Origin: Candidatus Humimonas hydrogenitrophica
GTDB taxonomy: Bacteria > Gemmatimonadota > Gemmatimonadetes > Palauibacterales > Palauibacteraceae
NCBI GenBank assembly: GCA_947581615.1
Contig: CANPVD010000010.1
Coordinates: forward strand, 1-64,000
Reading direction: 5' to 3'
DNA length: 64,000 nucleotides
The notes below the pieces were generated by a model. The model had not been told where the DNA came from, did not search any database, and saw only the letters and a list, made by a program, of their open reading frames with translations. The translations under genes and the position numbers were made by a program. Numbering within the stretch: position 1 is the first letter of the stretch; each line of letters begins with the position of its first letter. Shown in pieces: positions 7,132 to 16,169 of this stretch.

Positions 7132-8700
7132 TCAGCCCACCAGCGCGTTGGCCACCACGAGGAGCCCCCCGATGATGGCGCCGAGCACGTAGCCGAGACG
7201 CACGATGAGGTCGAGCTCTCGCTGCGTCACCGTCCGGACCAGGGCTTCGAGCTCGGTGAGCGGGAAGTCGCGGATCTTCTCCTCCACCCGCTCGTCGATC
7301 CGAACGCGGCCCGCGGCGGAGGGGATCTCGCCAGCGATCCACTCCCACAGGGGAGGAGCCAGGATCTCGCACAGGCGGTCGGAGCCGCCGTCGCCCAGGA
7401 AGCGCGCCGGGACGCCGATGGGTCGCTCCAGGAGGCCGTCCACGAGACGGCCCGAGACCTCTTCCCACAGGGTCCGGCCCGCCTCGGACTCCAGCGCCGA
7501 CCCGAGCCACCGTCCGATGCGGTCGGCCGGGACCTGACGCAGGAGATCCTCCCACCCGGAGCGGCCGCGCGCCCGCGCCGCCGCCTCCATCCGGTCCAGC
7601 ACGAAGTGCCGAGTGCCCTCGTCCCGGGCGATCCGCAGGAGCCAGTCGGCGAGAGCGTCCAGGACACGATCCACGCGCGTGCCGTCCGAGCCTCCCAGCA
7701 CCTCGCGGGCCGGGCGGTCGAGGAGCTCCTCCAGGGAGCGGTTCGCACTGCGGGCCATGGCGGCCTGGACTTCCTCCTCGCGCAGCAGCTCCCCGAGGCG
7801 CTCGGCGCCCTCGGCTTCCAGTGTGGCGATCACCCGGTCCACCGTGTCCTCGGTGACCACCAGCCGGGCCACCACTCGCTGATGGAACCGCAGGTCGCGC
7901 ATGAAGCGCTCGAGCAGCTCGTGCACGGCCGACTCGAAGCGGGCGCGGGCGGCGGGGTCCTCGAGCAGCCTGCCCAGCCGTTCGAGGAGGGCCGGGAGGT
8001 GGTCGGCCACGGCGCCCTCGAGCGCTCCGGCGACGCCGGTGGGCACGATCTCGCGCAGCGTGCGCCCCGGCCGGAGAAGCTCGGCCGACGCCCGGCGAAG
8101 CTGGCGACGCAGGGCCACCTCGAAGGCGTCCGTCTCGACGGCCTGTGCGGCCCAGTCACCCAGCCGGCGGCGGAGCACCCGGACCCCGGCGGCCTCGGAC
8201 GATCCTTCGGACGACCCGGCGTCGCGGTCCAGGGCGGTCCCCACCGCCGCCAGGAGGTCGGCGGCGGCGGGCCCGAACTCCTCCGACCCCAGGAGGCCGG
8301 CGAGGCCCTCTCGACCGCTCTCGACGGCCCGCGTGAGCACACCCCGCACTTCGGCGAGCGCGGGCTCCGGGAGCATGGCGCTCAGCGACGGCCGTGGCCG
8401 GGAGACCCCTTCGCGCACCACGTCCCGGAGCCGACCCTCGAAGGCCTCGCGCAGGTGACTGGTCCGGAGGGCCTCCGCGAGGTCGTCCGACGTGAGCAGC
8501 CGGGTTCCGACCGTTCGGCCGATGGACCGGGCCAGACGCTCGCGGTTCTTGGGGACGGCCCCCTGGAGCCACGAGAGCTCCAGTCCCAGCAGGCGGAGAG
8601 GCCGGTACGGGTGGAAGAGCATCCAGATGGCGACCCGGTTGGTCACGCCGCCCGCCAGGGCCCCGAAAGCCACGGTGAGCAGGGCTCGCGGCCAGTTCAC
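7132..8700 (-). CDS. DUF445-family membrane protein
   Basis: A 522-residue DUF445 protein. The N-terminal signature is typical: GALAGGVTNRVAIWMLFHPY at residues ~13-32, then a long charged, helix-rich middle with repeated domains, and a second hydrophobic segment at the extreme C-terminus (LGYVLGAIIGGLLVVANALV). The family (for example YheB) is membrane-anchored with no agreed function. It begins at GTG 8700, 22 nt downstream of a lipoprotein gene on the same strand, so the two probably form a transcript. It converges on the macro-like gene. Confidence 0.85.
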   Translation of the reverse strand: MNWPRALLTVAFGALAGGVTNRVAIWMLFHPYRPLRLLGLELSWLQGAVPKNRERLARSIGRTVGTRLLTSDDLAEALRTSHLREAFEGRLRDVVREGVSRPRPSLSAMLPEPALAEVRGVLTRAVESGREGLAGLLGSEEFGPAAADLLAAVGTALDRDAGSSEGSSEAAGVRVLRRRLGDWAAQAVETDAFEVALRRQLRRASAELLRPGRTLREIVPTGVAGALEGAVADHLPALLERLGRLLEDPAARARFESAVHELLERFMRDLRFHQRVVARLVVTEDTVDRVIATLEAEGAERLGELLREEEVQAAMARSANRSLEELLDRPAREVLGGSDGTRVDRVLDALADWLLRIARDEGTRHFVLDRMEAAARARGRSGWEDLLRQVPADRIGRWLGSALESEAGRTLWEEVSGRLVDGLLERPIGVPARFLGDGGSDRLCEILAPPLWEWIAGEIPSAAGRVRIDERVEEKIRDFPLTELEALVRTVTQRELDLIVRLGYVLGAIIGGLLVVANALVG

Positions 8701-8722
8701 GGTGTCGATGCTCCCGGATGCC

Positions 8723-9697
8723 TCACGGCCCGCGGGCCAGGAAGGCCAGGCCGTGCGCAGGCCGGGCCCGCCCCGCCAGCTTCAGCGTGCCGTGCAGGGC
8801 GCGCAGCCTCACGCCGGCTCCCGATGAGGTCGTGTCGGCCACGACCGTGTCGTCGACGACGCGGGCCCCGTAGGTGAGAGCGAGGTCGAGCTTCGCCTCC
8901 GCGATCCGGATGGACCAACCCGAGCCCTCCGCGCCCGGCCGAACGTCCATGCGACTCTCGGGCCAGCGGGCCTCGCGGCCATCGAGCCACGTGTACACGG
9001 TCGTGGCGGCACGGGCGCTGTCCTCGTCACCGACATCCCGGAGGACGAGCACGCCGTTGCCGGCCGCGTCGGTGGCCAGCACGGCCTCCTCCAGCGTCCG
9101 GGGAGGCGGCGTGTCGAACGGTCGCGCCTCCAGGCGCTCCAACAAGAGTCCGGTCGCGGGCTCGCCTCCCTCGGCCCAGGAGGCCAGCAGGAGGCGCGAG
9201 CGCTGGCCGGTGGGGCTGGTCCATTCGTCGAGGACCTTGCCCGGCTCGATCTGGAACGCGGTACCCGGGCCGCGCAAGACCAGGCCCGCCAGCTCTCCGC
9301 CACTGGCAGCCAGGACTCTGAGGCCGTGGCCGGGCAGGATCCGCCACGCGGCGCGCGGCACGGGCAGGCTGTCGGACACCGACAGGGCGGTGCTCCAGCG
9401 GCCGCCGCGGCCCACCCAGACACGGTACCGGCGGGCGAGGGTCCCGGCGCTGACGTCGTTCCGGAAGCGGAGGAGCGCGGACGGCGCCGCGGCCGCGAAG
9501 CCTGCGAAGGCGAGGTCGGTCACGTAGCGAGCCGGCGTGACCGCGACCGGGGTCGAGGCCGCCGGACGGGGCAGCGCCTCGTTCCCGTTCGCCGGGGGCT
9601 CCTCTCCGGAGCAGGCCGAGGCGAGGACGAGCGCGACGGCGAGAACGCCCCGCGTCCAAAGCTTCCACCGGAGCTGTCGCAGCGCGCCTCTGAGCAT
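8723..9697 (-). CDS. hypothetical lipoprotein
   Basis: A protein of about 324 residues that I do not recognise. The ATG at 9697 gives a basic N-terminus, a hydrophobic core and a lipobox (LASAC), so it is probably a lipidated envelope protein. The mature part is rich in beta-type sequence (paired short strands with Arg, Val and Thr) and has no catalytic motif that I can see. A start at 9748 is possible but would add a charged, non-signal N-terminus. It lies upstream of the DUF445 gene in the same orientation and divergently from the symporter. Confidence 0.65.
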   Translation of the reverse strand: MLRGALRQLRWKLWTRGVLAVALVLASACSGEEPPANGNEALPRPAASTPVAVTPARYVTDLAFAGFAAAAPSALLRFRNDVSAGTLARRYRVWVGRGGRWSTALSVSDSLPVPRAAWRILPGHGLRVLAASGGELAGLVLRGPGTAFQIEPGKVLDEWTSPTGQRSRLLLASWAEGGEPATGLLLERLEARPFDTPPPRTLEEAVLATDAAGNGVLVLRDVGDEDSARAATTVYTWLDGREARWPESRMDVRPGAEGSGWSIRIAEAKLDLALTYGARVVDDTVVADTTSSGAGVRLRALHGTLKLAGRARPAHGLAFLARGP

Positions 9698-9841
9698 GCC
9701 CTCTCGTCTCCTCCCTTCGCGCCGATCGTGGCTTCGTCCGGCCAACATACGGTCCTCCGGACTCTACCGCCGGGGTCGGGGCCGGCCTATCTTCGATTCA
9801 GACCCCCGCCCTGGCCGCTCACCTTCGTGAACGGGTCGCCC

Positions 9842-11152
9842 ATGAAGCTCCATACGAAGATCACTCTCGCCCTGATTCTGGGTGCCGTGGCCGGCGTGGC
9901 GGCGCACCTGCTCGCCTCCGCGACGGGCCAGACCTGGCTGCGGGACGCCCTCGTGTGGATCGAGCCGATCGGCAACGCCTGGATCCGGCTCATCACGATG
10001 GTCGTGGTGCCCCTGGTCATGGCCAGTCTCATCGTCGGCACGGCGAGCCTGGGCGACATCACCAAGCTCGGCCGCATCGGGGGCAAGACCGTCGCCTACT
10101 ACCTGTGCACGACGGCCGTGGCCGTGTCGATCGGGCTCCTCCTGTCGAACCTGCTGGCGCCGGGCAGCCACATGGACCCGACGGCGCTCCAGAACCTGCG
10201 GAGCACCTACATCGCCGAGGGGGCCAGCCGGGTGCGTATGGCCCAGCAGACCCCCGGCCTCAAGGACGTCATCCTCGACATGATCCCCCGGAACCCGATC
10301 CAGGCCATGGCCTCGGGAGACATGCTGCCGATCATCTTCTTCTCGATCTTCTTCGGCGCGGCCGTGTCGGTGCTGCCCGGGGAGCGCCGCGACGGGGTGA
10401 TCAAGTTCGTGGATGGCGTGAACGAGGCCGCCATGGTCATGGTCCACTGGATCATGGAGCTGGCCCCCTACGCCGTGTTCGCGCTCATCGGTGCGGTGCT
10501 CGCCCGATTCGGGGCCGACGTCCTCAAGAGCCTCCTCGTGTACAGCGTCACGGTCCTCCTCGGACTGGCGCTGCACGTCGGGATCACCTATCCCGCGGCG
10601 CTCCGCTTCCTGGCGCGCGTGAGCCCCGTCGACTTCTTCCGCCGGGTCCGGGAGGTGCCCCTCATCGCCTTCTCGACGTCCAGCTCCAACGCGACCCTCC
10701 CGGTCACCATGGAGACGGCCGAGGAGGAGGTGGGCGTGAGCCCGGAAGTGTCGAGCTTCGTGCTTCCCCTGGGGGCCACGATCAACATGGACGGGACCGC
10801 GCTCTACCAGGCGGTGGCGACCATGTTCATCGCCCAGGTGCTGGTGGGCCACCTGTCGCTCGCCGCGCAGCTGGGCATCGTGGCGACCGCGACCCTGGCC
10901 TCGATCGGCGCCGCGGGCGTGCCCTCGGCCGGGATCATCATCCTCATCGTGGTCCTGAAGCAGGCCCTGCCCGCCTCGGTGGACCCGGCGGCGGGCATCG
11001 CGCTCATCCTGGGTGTGGACCGCATCCTCGACATGTGCCGGACCGCGGTCAACGTGACCGGTGACCTCACGGCGGCGACGGTGGTGGCCCGCTCGGAGGG
11101 GGAGACGCTAAAGGTGCGGTCCGGGGGACGGCGGGCCCGGCCTGCGGCCTGA
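9842..11152 (+). CDS. dicarboxylate/amino acid:cation symporter (DAACS family)
   Basis: A 436-residue inner-membrane transporter of the GltP/DctA type, importing glutamate, aspartate or C4-dicarboxylates with Na+ or H+. Family hallmarks are the serine-rich hairpin AFSTSSSNATLPVTME near residue 280, LGATINMDGTALYQ near 310 and the last core helix with DRILDMCRTAVNVTGD near 395. Length and hydrophobicity fit. The start is ATG 9842. A TATCTT element at 9788-9793 could be a -10 box, without a good -35. It stands alone and ends convergently with the DUF1499-like gene. Confidence 0.92.
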   Translation: MKLHTKITLALILGAVAGVAAHLLASATGQTWLRDALVWIEPIGNAWIRLITMVVVPLVMASLIVGTASLGDITKLGRIGGKTVAYYLCTTAVAVSIGLLLSNLLAPGSHMDPTALQNLRSTYIAEGASRVRMAQQTPGLKDVILDMIPRNPIQAMASGDMLPIIFFSIFFGAAVSVLPGERRDGVIKFVDGVNEAAMVMVHWIMELAPYAVFALIGAVLARFGADVLKSLLVYSVTVLLGLALHVGITYPAALRFLARVSPVDFFRRVREVPLIAFSTSSSNATLPVTMETAEEEVGVSPEVSSFVLPLGATINMDGTALYQAVATMFIAQVLVGHLSLAAQLGIVATATLASIGAAGVPSAGIIILIVVLKQALPASVDPAAGIALILGVDRILDMCRTAVNVTGDLTAATVVARSEGETLKVRSGGRRARPAA

Positions 11153-11173
11153 GGTCGATCCCGGGCCGGCCGG

Positions 11174-11557
11174 CTAGACCTGCCCGAAGGTCGCGTCCAG
11201 GTGCGCCATCAGGCGCTCGACGCGGCGACGGTTCACGCCCAGGTCGCCGCGCCCGACCCGAGCCCGGGATCGGGCCTCCACCCGCGTGAACCCCTCGCGG
11301 TCCAGCGACACCCATACCGTGAGGTCGTCCACGAGGCGGAACACCCGGGAGCGGCAGGTGAGCGTGAGGATGCCGCTCGTTTCGTCGGAGTGCACGATCC
11401 GCCAGCGCGGCCGGCCGCCGGCGTAGGCGACGATCTCGTCCCACACGCGCGCGAACGACGCGGCGTACCGGCCGCCCGAGGGCGTACCGGCGCCCCGGGT
11501 GTCGGCCCGGTTCTCCGTGAGCCACCGCCGGAGGGTGGCCTTCCAGGTCTCGCCCAT
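11174..11557 (-). CDS. DUF1499-like protein
   Basis: A 127-residue soluble protein that resembles DUF1499: the end pattern VEARSRARVGRGDLGVNRRR is characteristic, and FRLVDDLTVWV precedes it. No enzyme activity is assigned to the family. ATG 11557 is taken as the start because the upstream part is Pro/Ala-rich and lacks a ribosome-binding site; an ATG at 11602 is also in frame. The gene is divergent from the sugar-nucleotidyltransferase and converges on the symporter. Confidence 0.6.
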   Translation of the reverse strand: MGETWKATLRRWLTENRADTRGAGTPSGGRYAASFARVWDEIVAYAGGRPRWRIVHSDETSGILTLTCRSRVFRLVDDLTVWVSLDREGFTRVEARSRARVGRGDLGVNRRRVERLMAHLDATFGQV

Positions 11558-11607
11558 CGATCTCCGCGCAGGAGTGCGGACCGCCGCGGGAGGCGGGGGC
11601 ACTGAAG

Positions 11608-11636
11608 TTGCTACCCGCCATCCCCGCGGGTACGTT
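11608..11636 (+). promoter_or_regulatory. sigma-70-like promoter for the nucleotidyltransferase gene
   Basis: TTGCTA (11608-11613), a 17-nt spacer and TACGTT (11631-11636), about 44 nt before the ATG at 11680. It has the same architecture as the promoters at 1353, 20756, 39159 and 49944. Confidence 0.45.
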
Positions 11637-11679
11637 TGGACGGCCGTACGGCCACCAGTAGACGCGCATCCACGGACGA

Positions 11680-12681
11680 ATGCAAGCTATCATACCCCTG
11701 GCCGGAAAGGGTACACGGCTCCGGCCCCACACCCACTCCCGCCCCAAGCCGCTCGTGAGGGTGGCCAATCGACCCGTGCTCGACCACGTGCTGGAGCGCC
11801 TTCAGGGCGTCGGCGTGGACGAGGTGATCTGCATCACGGGTCATCTCCAGGACCAGATCCGGCACCACCTGGACACCCACCACTCCGAGCTGGAACGGCG
11901 CTACGTGGAGCAGGTGGACCAGCTGGGCACGGCCGACGCCATCCGCCTGGCCGAGCCCTACGTGGAGGGTCCCGTCCTCATCGTGTTCGTGGACACCATC
12001 TTCGAGGCCGACCTCGGCGTCATCGAGCGCCGGCCCGACGACGATGGCATCGTGTGGGCCAAGGAGGTCGAGGATTACCAGCGCTTCGGCGTCATCGTCA
12101 CCGACGAGGACGGCTACATGCAGCGCATCATCGAGAAGCCGACGGAGCCGATCTCGAAGCTGGCCAACATCGGGGTGTACTTCATCCGGGACGTGGACCT
12201 CATGTTCGAGGGCATCCATCACGTCATGGGGGGAGAGCCCACCATGGGCGAGTACTTCCTCACCGATGCCTTCCAGTACATGATCGATCGGGGCGACCGG
12301 CTGTGGACGGCCCGGGTCGAAGGGTGGTGGGACTGCGGAAAGCCGGGCACCCTGCTCGAGACCAACCGGGTCCTTCTCGAGCACGGCCTGGCCAATCGTC
12401 CGGAGGGCCGGGGGGTGGTGGTCCACGATCCGGTGCGGGTGGAGGCGGGGGCCACCCTCGAGGCCGTGGAGATCGGTCCCAACGTCAGCATCGCGCGCGG
12501 GGCCGTCGTGCGGCGGAGCCGGCTCGCCGACTCCATCGTGGGGGAAGGAGCGGTGGTCGAGGACAGCCGACTGGAGGGTTCCATCGTGGGCGACCACGCC
12601 GAGGTCCGGCGGGTGGCCGGCCACCTGAACGTGGGGGACCACTCCTCCGTCGAGGGACCGGACGGACCCGACGAGGCCTGA
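11680..12681 (+). CDS. sugar-phosphate nucleotidyltransferase with left-handed beta-helix tail
   Basis: A 333-residue nucleotidyltransferase that joins a sugar 1-phosphate to an NTP. Residues 1-235 form the GT-A-like catalytic domain with the signature LAGKGTRLRPHT at the start, the metal-binding region VFVDTIFEAD and WWDCGKPGTLLETN. Residues ~240-325 are hexapeptide-repeat-like (GATLEAVEIGPNVSIARGAV). It most resembles long-type glucose-1-phosphate thymidylyltransferases (RmlA/RffH-like) but could use UTP. A promoter lies just upstream. No polysaccharide genes are adjacent, so the pathway is not shown by context. Confidence 0.8.
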   Translation: MQAIIPLAGKGTRLRPHTHSRPKPLVRVANRPVLDHVLERLQGVGVDEVICITGHLQDQIRHHLDTHHSELERRYVEQVDQLGTADAIRLAEPYVEGPVLIVFVDTIFEADLGVIERRPDDDGIVWAKEVEDYQRFGVIVTDEDGYMQRIIEKPTEPISKLANIGVYFIRDVDLMFEGIHHVMGGEPTMGEYFLTDAFQYMIDRGDRLWTARVEGWWDCGKPGTLLETNRVLLEHGLANRPEGRGVVVHDPVRVEAGATLEAVEIGPNVSIARGAVVRRSRLADSIVGEGAVVEDSRLEGSIVGDHAEVRRVAGHLNVGDHSSVEGPDGPDEA

Positions 12682-12727
12682 TCCGGCCGCGCCGCGGTCG
12701 GCACCGCACGGTAGCGTGGAGGGCGAG

Positions 12728-13966
12728 GTGGCGAGCAGCGACCTGATCTACGACTGGAACCGGGTGGCCGGTGCCTTCGATTACGGCGGCGTGGCGGTCG
12801 AGCTGGACGACGAGACGCTCCGGGACGGTCTCCAGAATCCTTCCGTGCTGGACCCGCCTATCGAGCGCAAGCTCGAGCTCCTGCACCTCATGGCGGGCCT
12901 GGGAATCCAGTCGGCCGACATCGGGCTTCCGGGAGCGGGGCCCCGAGCCCGGGACGCGGCGCTGGCCCTGGCGCGCGAGATCGCGTCGCAGGGCCTCCCC
13001 GTGGCCCCGAACTGTGCGGCCCGCACCGTGCGCGCCGACATCCAGCCGATCGTGGACATCGCGCAGGCCACGGGCCTGCGAATGGAGGTCGGGGCCTTCA
13101 TCGGCAGCTCCCCGATCCGACGCTTCGCGGAGGGCTGGGAGCCGGACATGATGCTGCGGGCCACCGAGGACGCGGTGAGCTTCGCGGTCGAGGAAGGGCT
13201 CGACGTGATGTACGTCACGGAGGACACCATCCGATCGCGCCCGGAGACCCTGCGCGAGCTTTATGCCACCGCCATCGGGTGTGGCGCGCGACGGATCTGC
13301 CTGGCGGACACGGTCGGGCACGCCACGCCGGACGGCGTGCGGGCCCTGGTGCGTTTCGCCCGGGAGGTGGTCGACACCACCGGCGAACACGTGAAGCTCG
13401 ACTGGCACGGCCACCGAGACCGCGGCCTCGGGCTGGCCAACGCCCTGGCCGCCATCGAGGAGGGCGTCGAGCGCGTGCACGGCACCGCCCTCGGGATCGG
13501 CGAGCGGGTGGGCAACGTGGAGATGGACCTTCTGCTGGTGAACCTCAAGCTCCTCGGCGTGCACGACCGCGACCTCACGCGCCTGCCCGAGTACTGCGCG
13601 CTGGTGGCGGACATGTGCGGGGTCGAGATCCCGCACAACTACCCGGTCGTCGGGGAGGACGCCTTCCGCACCGGTACCGGCGTGCACGCCGCCGCTATCA
13701 TCAAGGCGCTCCGCAAGGGCGACCCCTGGCTGGTCGACCGCGTGTACAGTGGCGTGCCCGCGTCGGAATTCGGCCTCGAGCAACGCATCGAGATCTCGCC
13801 CGTGTCGGGGCTGAGCAACGTCCGCTACTGGCTGGAGAGCCACGGTCACGATCCGGGGGACGACGCGCTGGCCGCCGCCCTGTTCGAGCTGGCCAAGCGG
13901 AGCGACCACACCCTCACCGACGCCGAGATCCTCTCCGAGATCGACCGCGTCCAATCCGTCCCCTGA
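12728..13966 (+). CDS. 2-isopropylmalate synthase-family (HMGL-like) enzyme
   Basis: A 412-residue DRE-TIM enzyme that would condense acetyl-CoA with a 2-oxo acid. The catalytic Arg-Asp is in DETLRDGLQNPS near residue 30, the metal-binding HxH in DWHGHRDRGLGLAN near 225, and the C-terminal extension TGTGVHAAAIIKA is typical of LeuA relatives. The regulatory LeuA dimer domain seems absent, so homocitrate- or citramalate-synthase-like roles are possible. The start at GTG 12728 follows a good GGAGGG; GTG 12716 is in frame but lacks one. No other leucine genes are beside it. Confidence 0.8.
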   Translation: MASSDLIYDWNRVAGAFDYGGVAVELDDETLRDGLQNPSVLDPPIERKLELLHLMAGLGIQSADIGLPGAGPRARDAALALAREIASQGLPVAPNCAARTVRADIQPIVDIAQATGLRMEVGAFIGSSPIRRFAEGWEPDMMLRATEDAVSFAVEEGLDVMYVTEDTIRSRPETLRELYATAIGCGARRICLADTVGHATPDGVRALVRFAREVVDTTGEHVKLDWHGHRDRGLGLANALAAIEEGVERVHGTALGIGERVGNVEMDLLLVNLKLLGVHDRDLTRLPEYCALVADMCGVEIPHNYPVVGEDAFRTGTGVHAAAIIKALRKGDPWLVDRVYSGVPASEFGLEQRIEISPVSGLSNVRYWLESHGHDPGDDALAAALFELAKRSDHTLTDAEILSEIDRVQSVP

Positions 13967-13973
13967 GACCGCG

Positions 13974-14213
13974 GTGACCGCCGACACCCCGGCTCACGAT
14001 GTGGGCGATCCCGTGCCGGAGCGGCACGGCGGTGCGCACGGGCGGCGTCCGATGCGGGGCCTGGTTCCCCTGATGGTGTGCTTCGGGGGCCTCACGCTGG
14101 CGTTTTCCGGGCCGGGGCTGGCGGCGACGGGACACGGCGCGGTGGCCGTGGCGGCGGCCGTCGCCGGGGTGGCCGCGGCGGCCGGAGGCCTGGTCGGGCT
14201 GGCTCGCTGGTGA
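13974..14213 (+). CDS. small hypothetical membrane protein
   Basis: A 79-residue protein with a hydrophilic N-terminus of about 27 residues followed by two Ala/Gly/Val-rich hydrophobic stretches that may form a helical hairpin. It starts with GTG 13974, seven bases after the synthase stop; ATG 14052 would keep only the membrane part. It lies seven bases before the GDPD gene, so it is probably in the same operon. No family is recognised. Confidence 0.5.
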   Translation: MTADTPAHDVGDPVPERHGGAHGRRPMRGLVPLMVCFGGLTLAFSGPGLAATGHGAVAVAAAVAGVAAAAGGLVGLARW

Positions 14214-14220
14214 GGCCGGC

Positions 14221-14952
14221 GTGAGCCCTCCCCGGGTGGTGGCCCACCGCGGGGCCGCCGCGGAGGCGCCCGAGAACACGCTGGAGGCCTTCGCGCTCGC
14301 CGCGGAGCTGGGAGCCGACGGCCTGGAGCTGGACGTCCGGCGCTCCTCGGACGACCGGCTGGTCGTCATCCATGACCCGACCCTGGACCGGACGACGGGC
14401 CGTACCGGTGCGGTGTCGGGGCGGACGGCGGCCGAGCTCGAGGGCCTCGGGGTTCCGTCATTGGAGCGGGTGTTCGACCTCCACCCCGACCTGCCGATGA
14501 CGGTGGACGTCAAGGAGCCGGAAGCCACCCGCCGGGTCGTGGAGCTCATCGCCCGCTTCGGACGGACGTCCGAGACCACGCTGTACGTCGAGGACGGCAC
14601 CCGCCTGCCGGCCTTCCGTGGCTACGCGGGATCGCGCGCCACCTCAACGCGGCAGGCCCTGTTCCTGGCCCTGGCGCGCTGGCTGCCGGGCTTCCCCGCG
14701 GCGGGCTTCCCGGAGGTCGTGCACACGCCCCTCCGCCGGGCCGGGATCCCCGTCGTGCGGCCGGGGTTCGTGCGAGCGGTCCACCGGTCCGGACGGACGG
14801 TCCAGGTGTGGACGGTGGACGAGCCGGCGGTGATGCTACGTTTGGCCGAGTGGGGTGTAGACGCGATCGTGACCAACGACGTACGAGGGGCCCGGGCGTG
14901 CCTGGGGGGGGCCCGTGACCGGGACACGCGAGGCGGAGGACGGACCGAGTGA
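14221..14952 (+). CDS. glycerophosphodiester phosphodiesterase
   Basis: A 243-residue GDPD (UgpQ-like), hydrolysing glycerophosphodiesters to sn-glycerol 3-phosphate and an alcohol. The metal and catalytic residues are visible: HRG near residue 9, [33 protein letters not shown] in the middle and the terminal QVWTVDEP...VDAIVTND. No signal peptide is visible, so it is probably cytosolic. Its stop overlaps the start of the next gene by GTGA. The middle part of the barrel is a little short, but all key motifs are present. Confidence 0.9.
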   Translation: MSPPRVVAHRGAAAEAPENTLEAFALAAELGADGLELDVRRSSDDRLVVIHDPTLDRTTGRTGAVSGRTAAELEGLGVPSLERVFDLHPDLPMTVDVKEPEATRRVVELIARFGRTSETTLYVEDGTRLPAFRGYAGSRATSTRQALFLALARWLPGFPAAGFPEVVHTPLRRAGIPVVRPGFVRAVHRSGRTVQVWTVDEPAVMLRLAEWGVDAIVTNDVRGARACLGGARDRDTRGGGRTE

Positions 14953-15647
14953 GGAGCCGAGGCTGGAGACCGGGCGGCGTGACCGCCGGAGCGGTGGCGC
15001 TGGTGGCCGTGGCGGCCGCCGGCGCGGCGCCGGCGGGCGCGAGCGCCCAGGACCGGGTTCCCTCCCTGGCGGTGGGCGTGCCGGTGACCGTGCTGCCCCT
15101 CCAGGACGCGCGCCCCGTCCCGTCGGGGGCCTGGCCCGGAGGCTCGACCTCGCTCCAGGACCTGGTGGACGCGTTCGACGCCGAGGTCGACTTCGCCCTG
15201 TCGGAGCATCGGAGCACGGCCGAGTGGACCGGGCCCGGGACGGTCGTCAAGCGGGTCCGGCGCAACCCGCTGCTCAAGGTGGACCCCGAGCGCCTGGCCT
15301 ACGAAGGACTGGACGGGAGCGAGGACCAGAAGTTCAAGAGCGTGATCTACGAGCCCCTGCACAGCCAGCTTCGCTCGCTGTCGGCGCTCCTGGACACCCG
15401 GGTCGTGGCGCTGCCGCTCCGGCTCATCTACGTGCCGGCGGACTCGCTCGGGTCGGGGGGCGAGGCGCCGTCCGACAGGTCGGACCGGGCACGCATGGGC
15501 CACGCCGCGGTACGCATGGCCCTCATCGACACGCGGGCCGGCCAGGTGATGTGGCGTGGCTGGATCCCGGGCCCGCCCTCCCGGGCCGAAGCTCCGGGCC
15601 TCCTGGCCGGGCTGGCCGGACGGCTCGTCGGATGGCTGTCGCCATGA
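14949..15647 (+). CDS. hypothetical exported protein
   Basis: A 232-residue protein with a signal peptide (basic start, Ala/Val-rich core, likely cleavage after ASA near residue 33). The mature part has a segment [14 protein letters not shown] like the start of periplasmic lipoproteins that compute or buffer envelope signals, then a stretch ending [16 protein letters not shown], typical of proteins of this shape in outer-membrane biogenesis loci. I cannot name the family. It overlaps the GDPD gene by GTGA and the next lipoprotein gene by ATGA, so the three are translationally coupled. Confidence 0.6.
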   Translation: MRSRGWRPGGVTAGAVALVAVAAAGAAPAGASAQDRVPSLAVGVPVTVLPLQDARPVPSGAWPGGSTSLQDLVDAFDAEVDFALSEHRSTAEWTGPGTVVKRVRRNPLLKVDPERLAYEGLDGSEDQKFKSVIYEPLHSQLRSLSALLDTRVVALPLRLIYVPADSLGSGGEAPSDRSDRARMGHAAVRMALIDTRAGQVMWRGWIPGPPSRAEAPGLLAGLAGRLVGWLSP

Positions 15648-16138
15648 GGAAGGCGATCCTGGCGGCCGTCCTGGTGGGGTTCGTGGCGGCCTGCGGAGGC
15701 GGCAAGACGCTGAAGCTGCCCAGGCATAGCGAGATCGAGGGGCTGTACGGTAGCTCGGCCGACGTGAGCCTGAACGGCAACGTCGTCACGGTGAAGGTCC
15801 GACAGTCCTCCGCCCAGCTCAGGAGGGGCGGCGTCCTGTGGGCCAAGGTCGGCCCCTACATCTACCTGTTCTCCCCCCAGACGCAGAAACTCTTCGGCGC
15901 GTTCGACGGCGTGGCGGCCGTGCGCGTGACCACGGTGGACTCGTCGGGGCGCCTGGTGGCCCGGGCCACGCTACTGCGCGACGAGCTGAGCAGCGTGACC
16001 TGGCAGGACGCGCTTCGGCGGGTGACGAACGCGCGTACCGAGGGCACGGAGAAGCCCGGCTACCTGGATCAGCTCGTGCAGTACGGGGAGGACCACACGA
16101 CCTTCCACTACGACCCGCGCTACGTGAAGCCCTCGTGA
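15644..16138 (+). CDS. hypothetical lipoprotein
   Basis: A 164-residue putative lipoprotein: MRKAI, a hydrophobic core and lipobox FVAAC near residue 20. The mature part has a beta-rich segment (NVVTVKVRQSS, then GPYIYLFSPQTQ) and no recognised domain. The start at ATG 15644 overlaps the previous stop by ATGA; an ATG at 15632 in the same frame is less likely. Being coupled to the exported protein upstream, the two products may act together in the periplasm. Confidence 0.6.
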   Translation: MRKAILAAVLVGFVAACGGGKTLKLPRHSEIEGLYGSSADVSLNGNVVTVKVRQSSAQLRRGGVLWAKVGPYIYLFSPQTQKLFGAFDGVAAVRVTTVDSSGRLVARATLLRDELSSVTWQDALRRVTNARTEGTEKPGYLDQLVQYGEDHTTFHYDPRYVKPS

Positions 16139-16169
16139 TCTCGAGCTCGAGACCCCGTCAGGCAGGAGC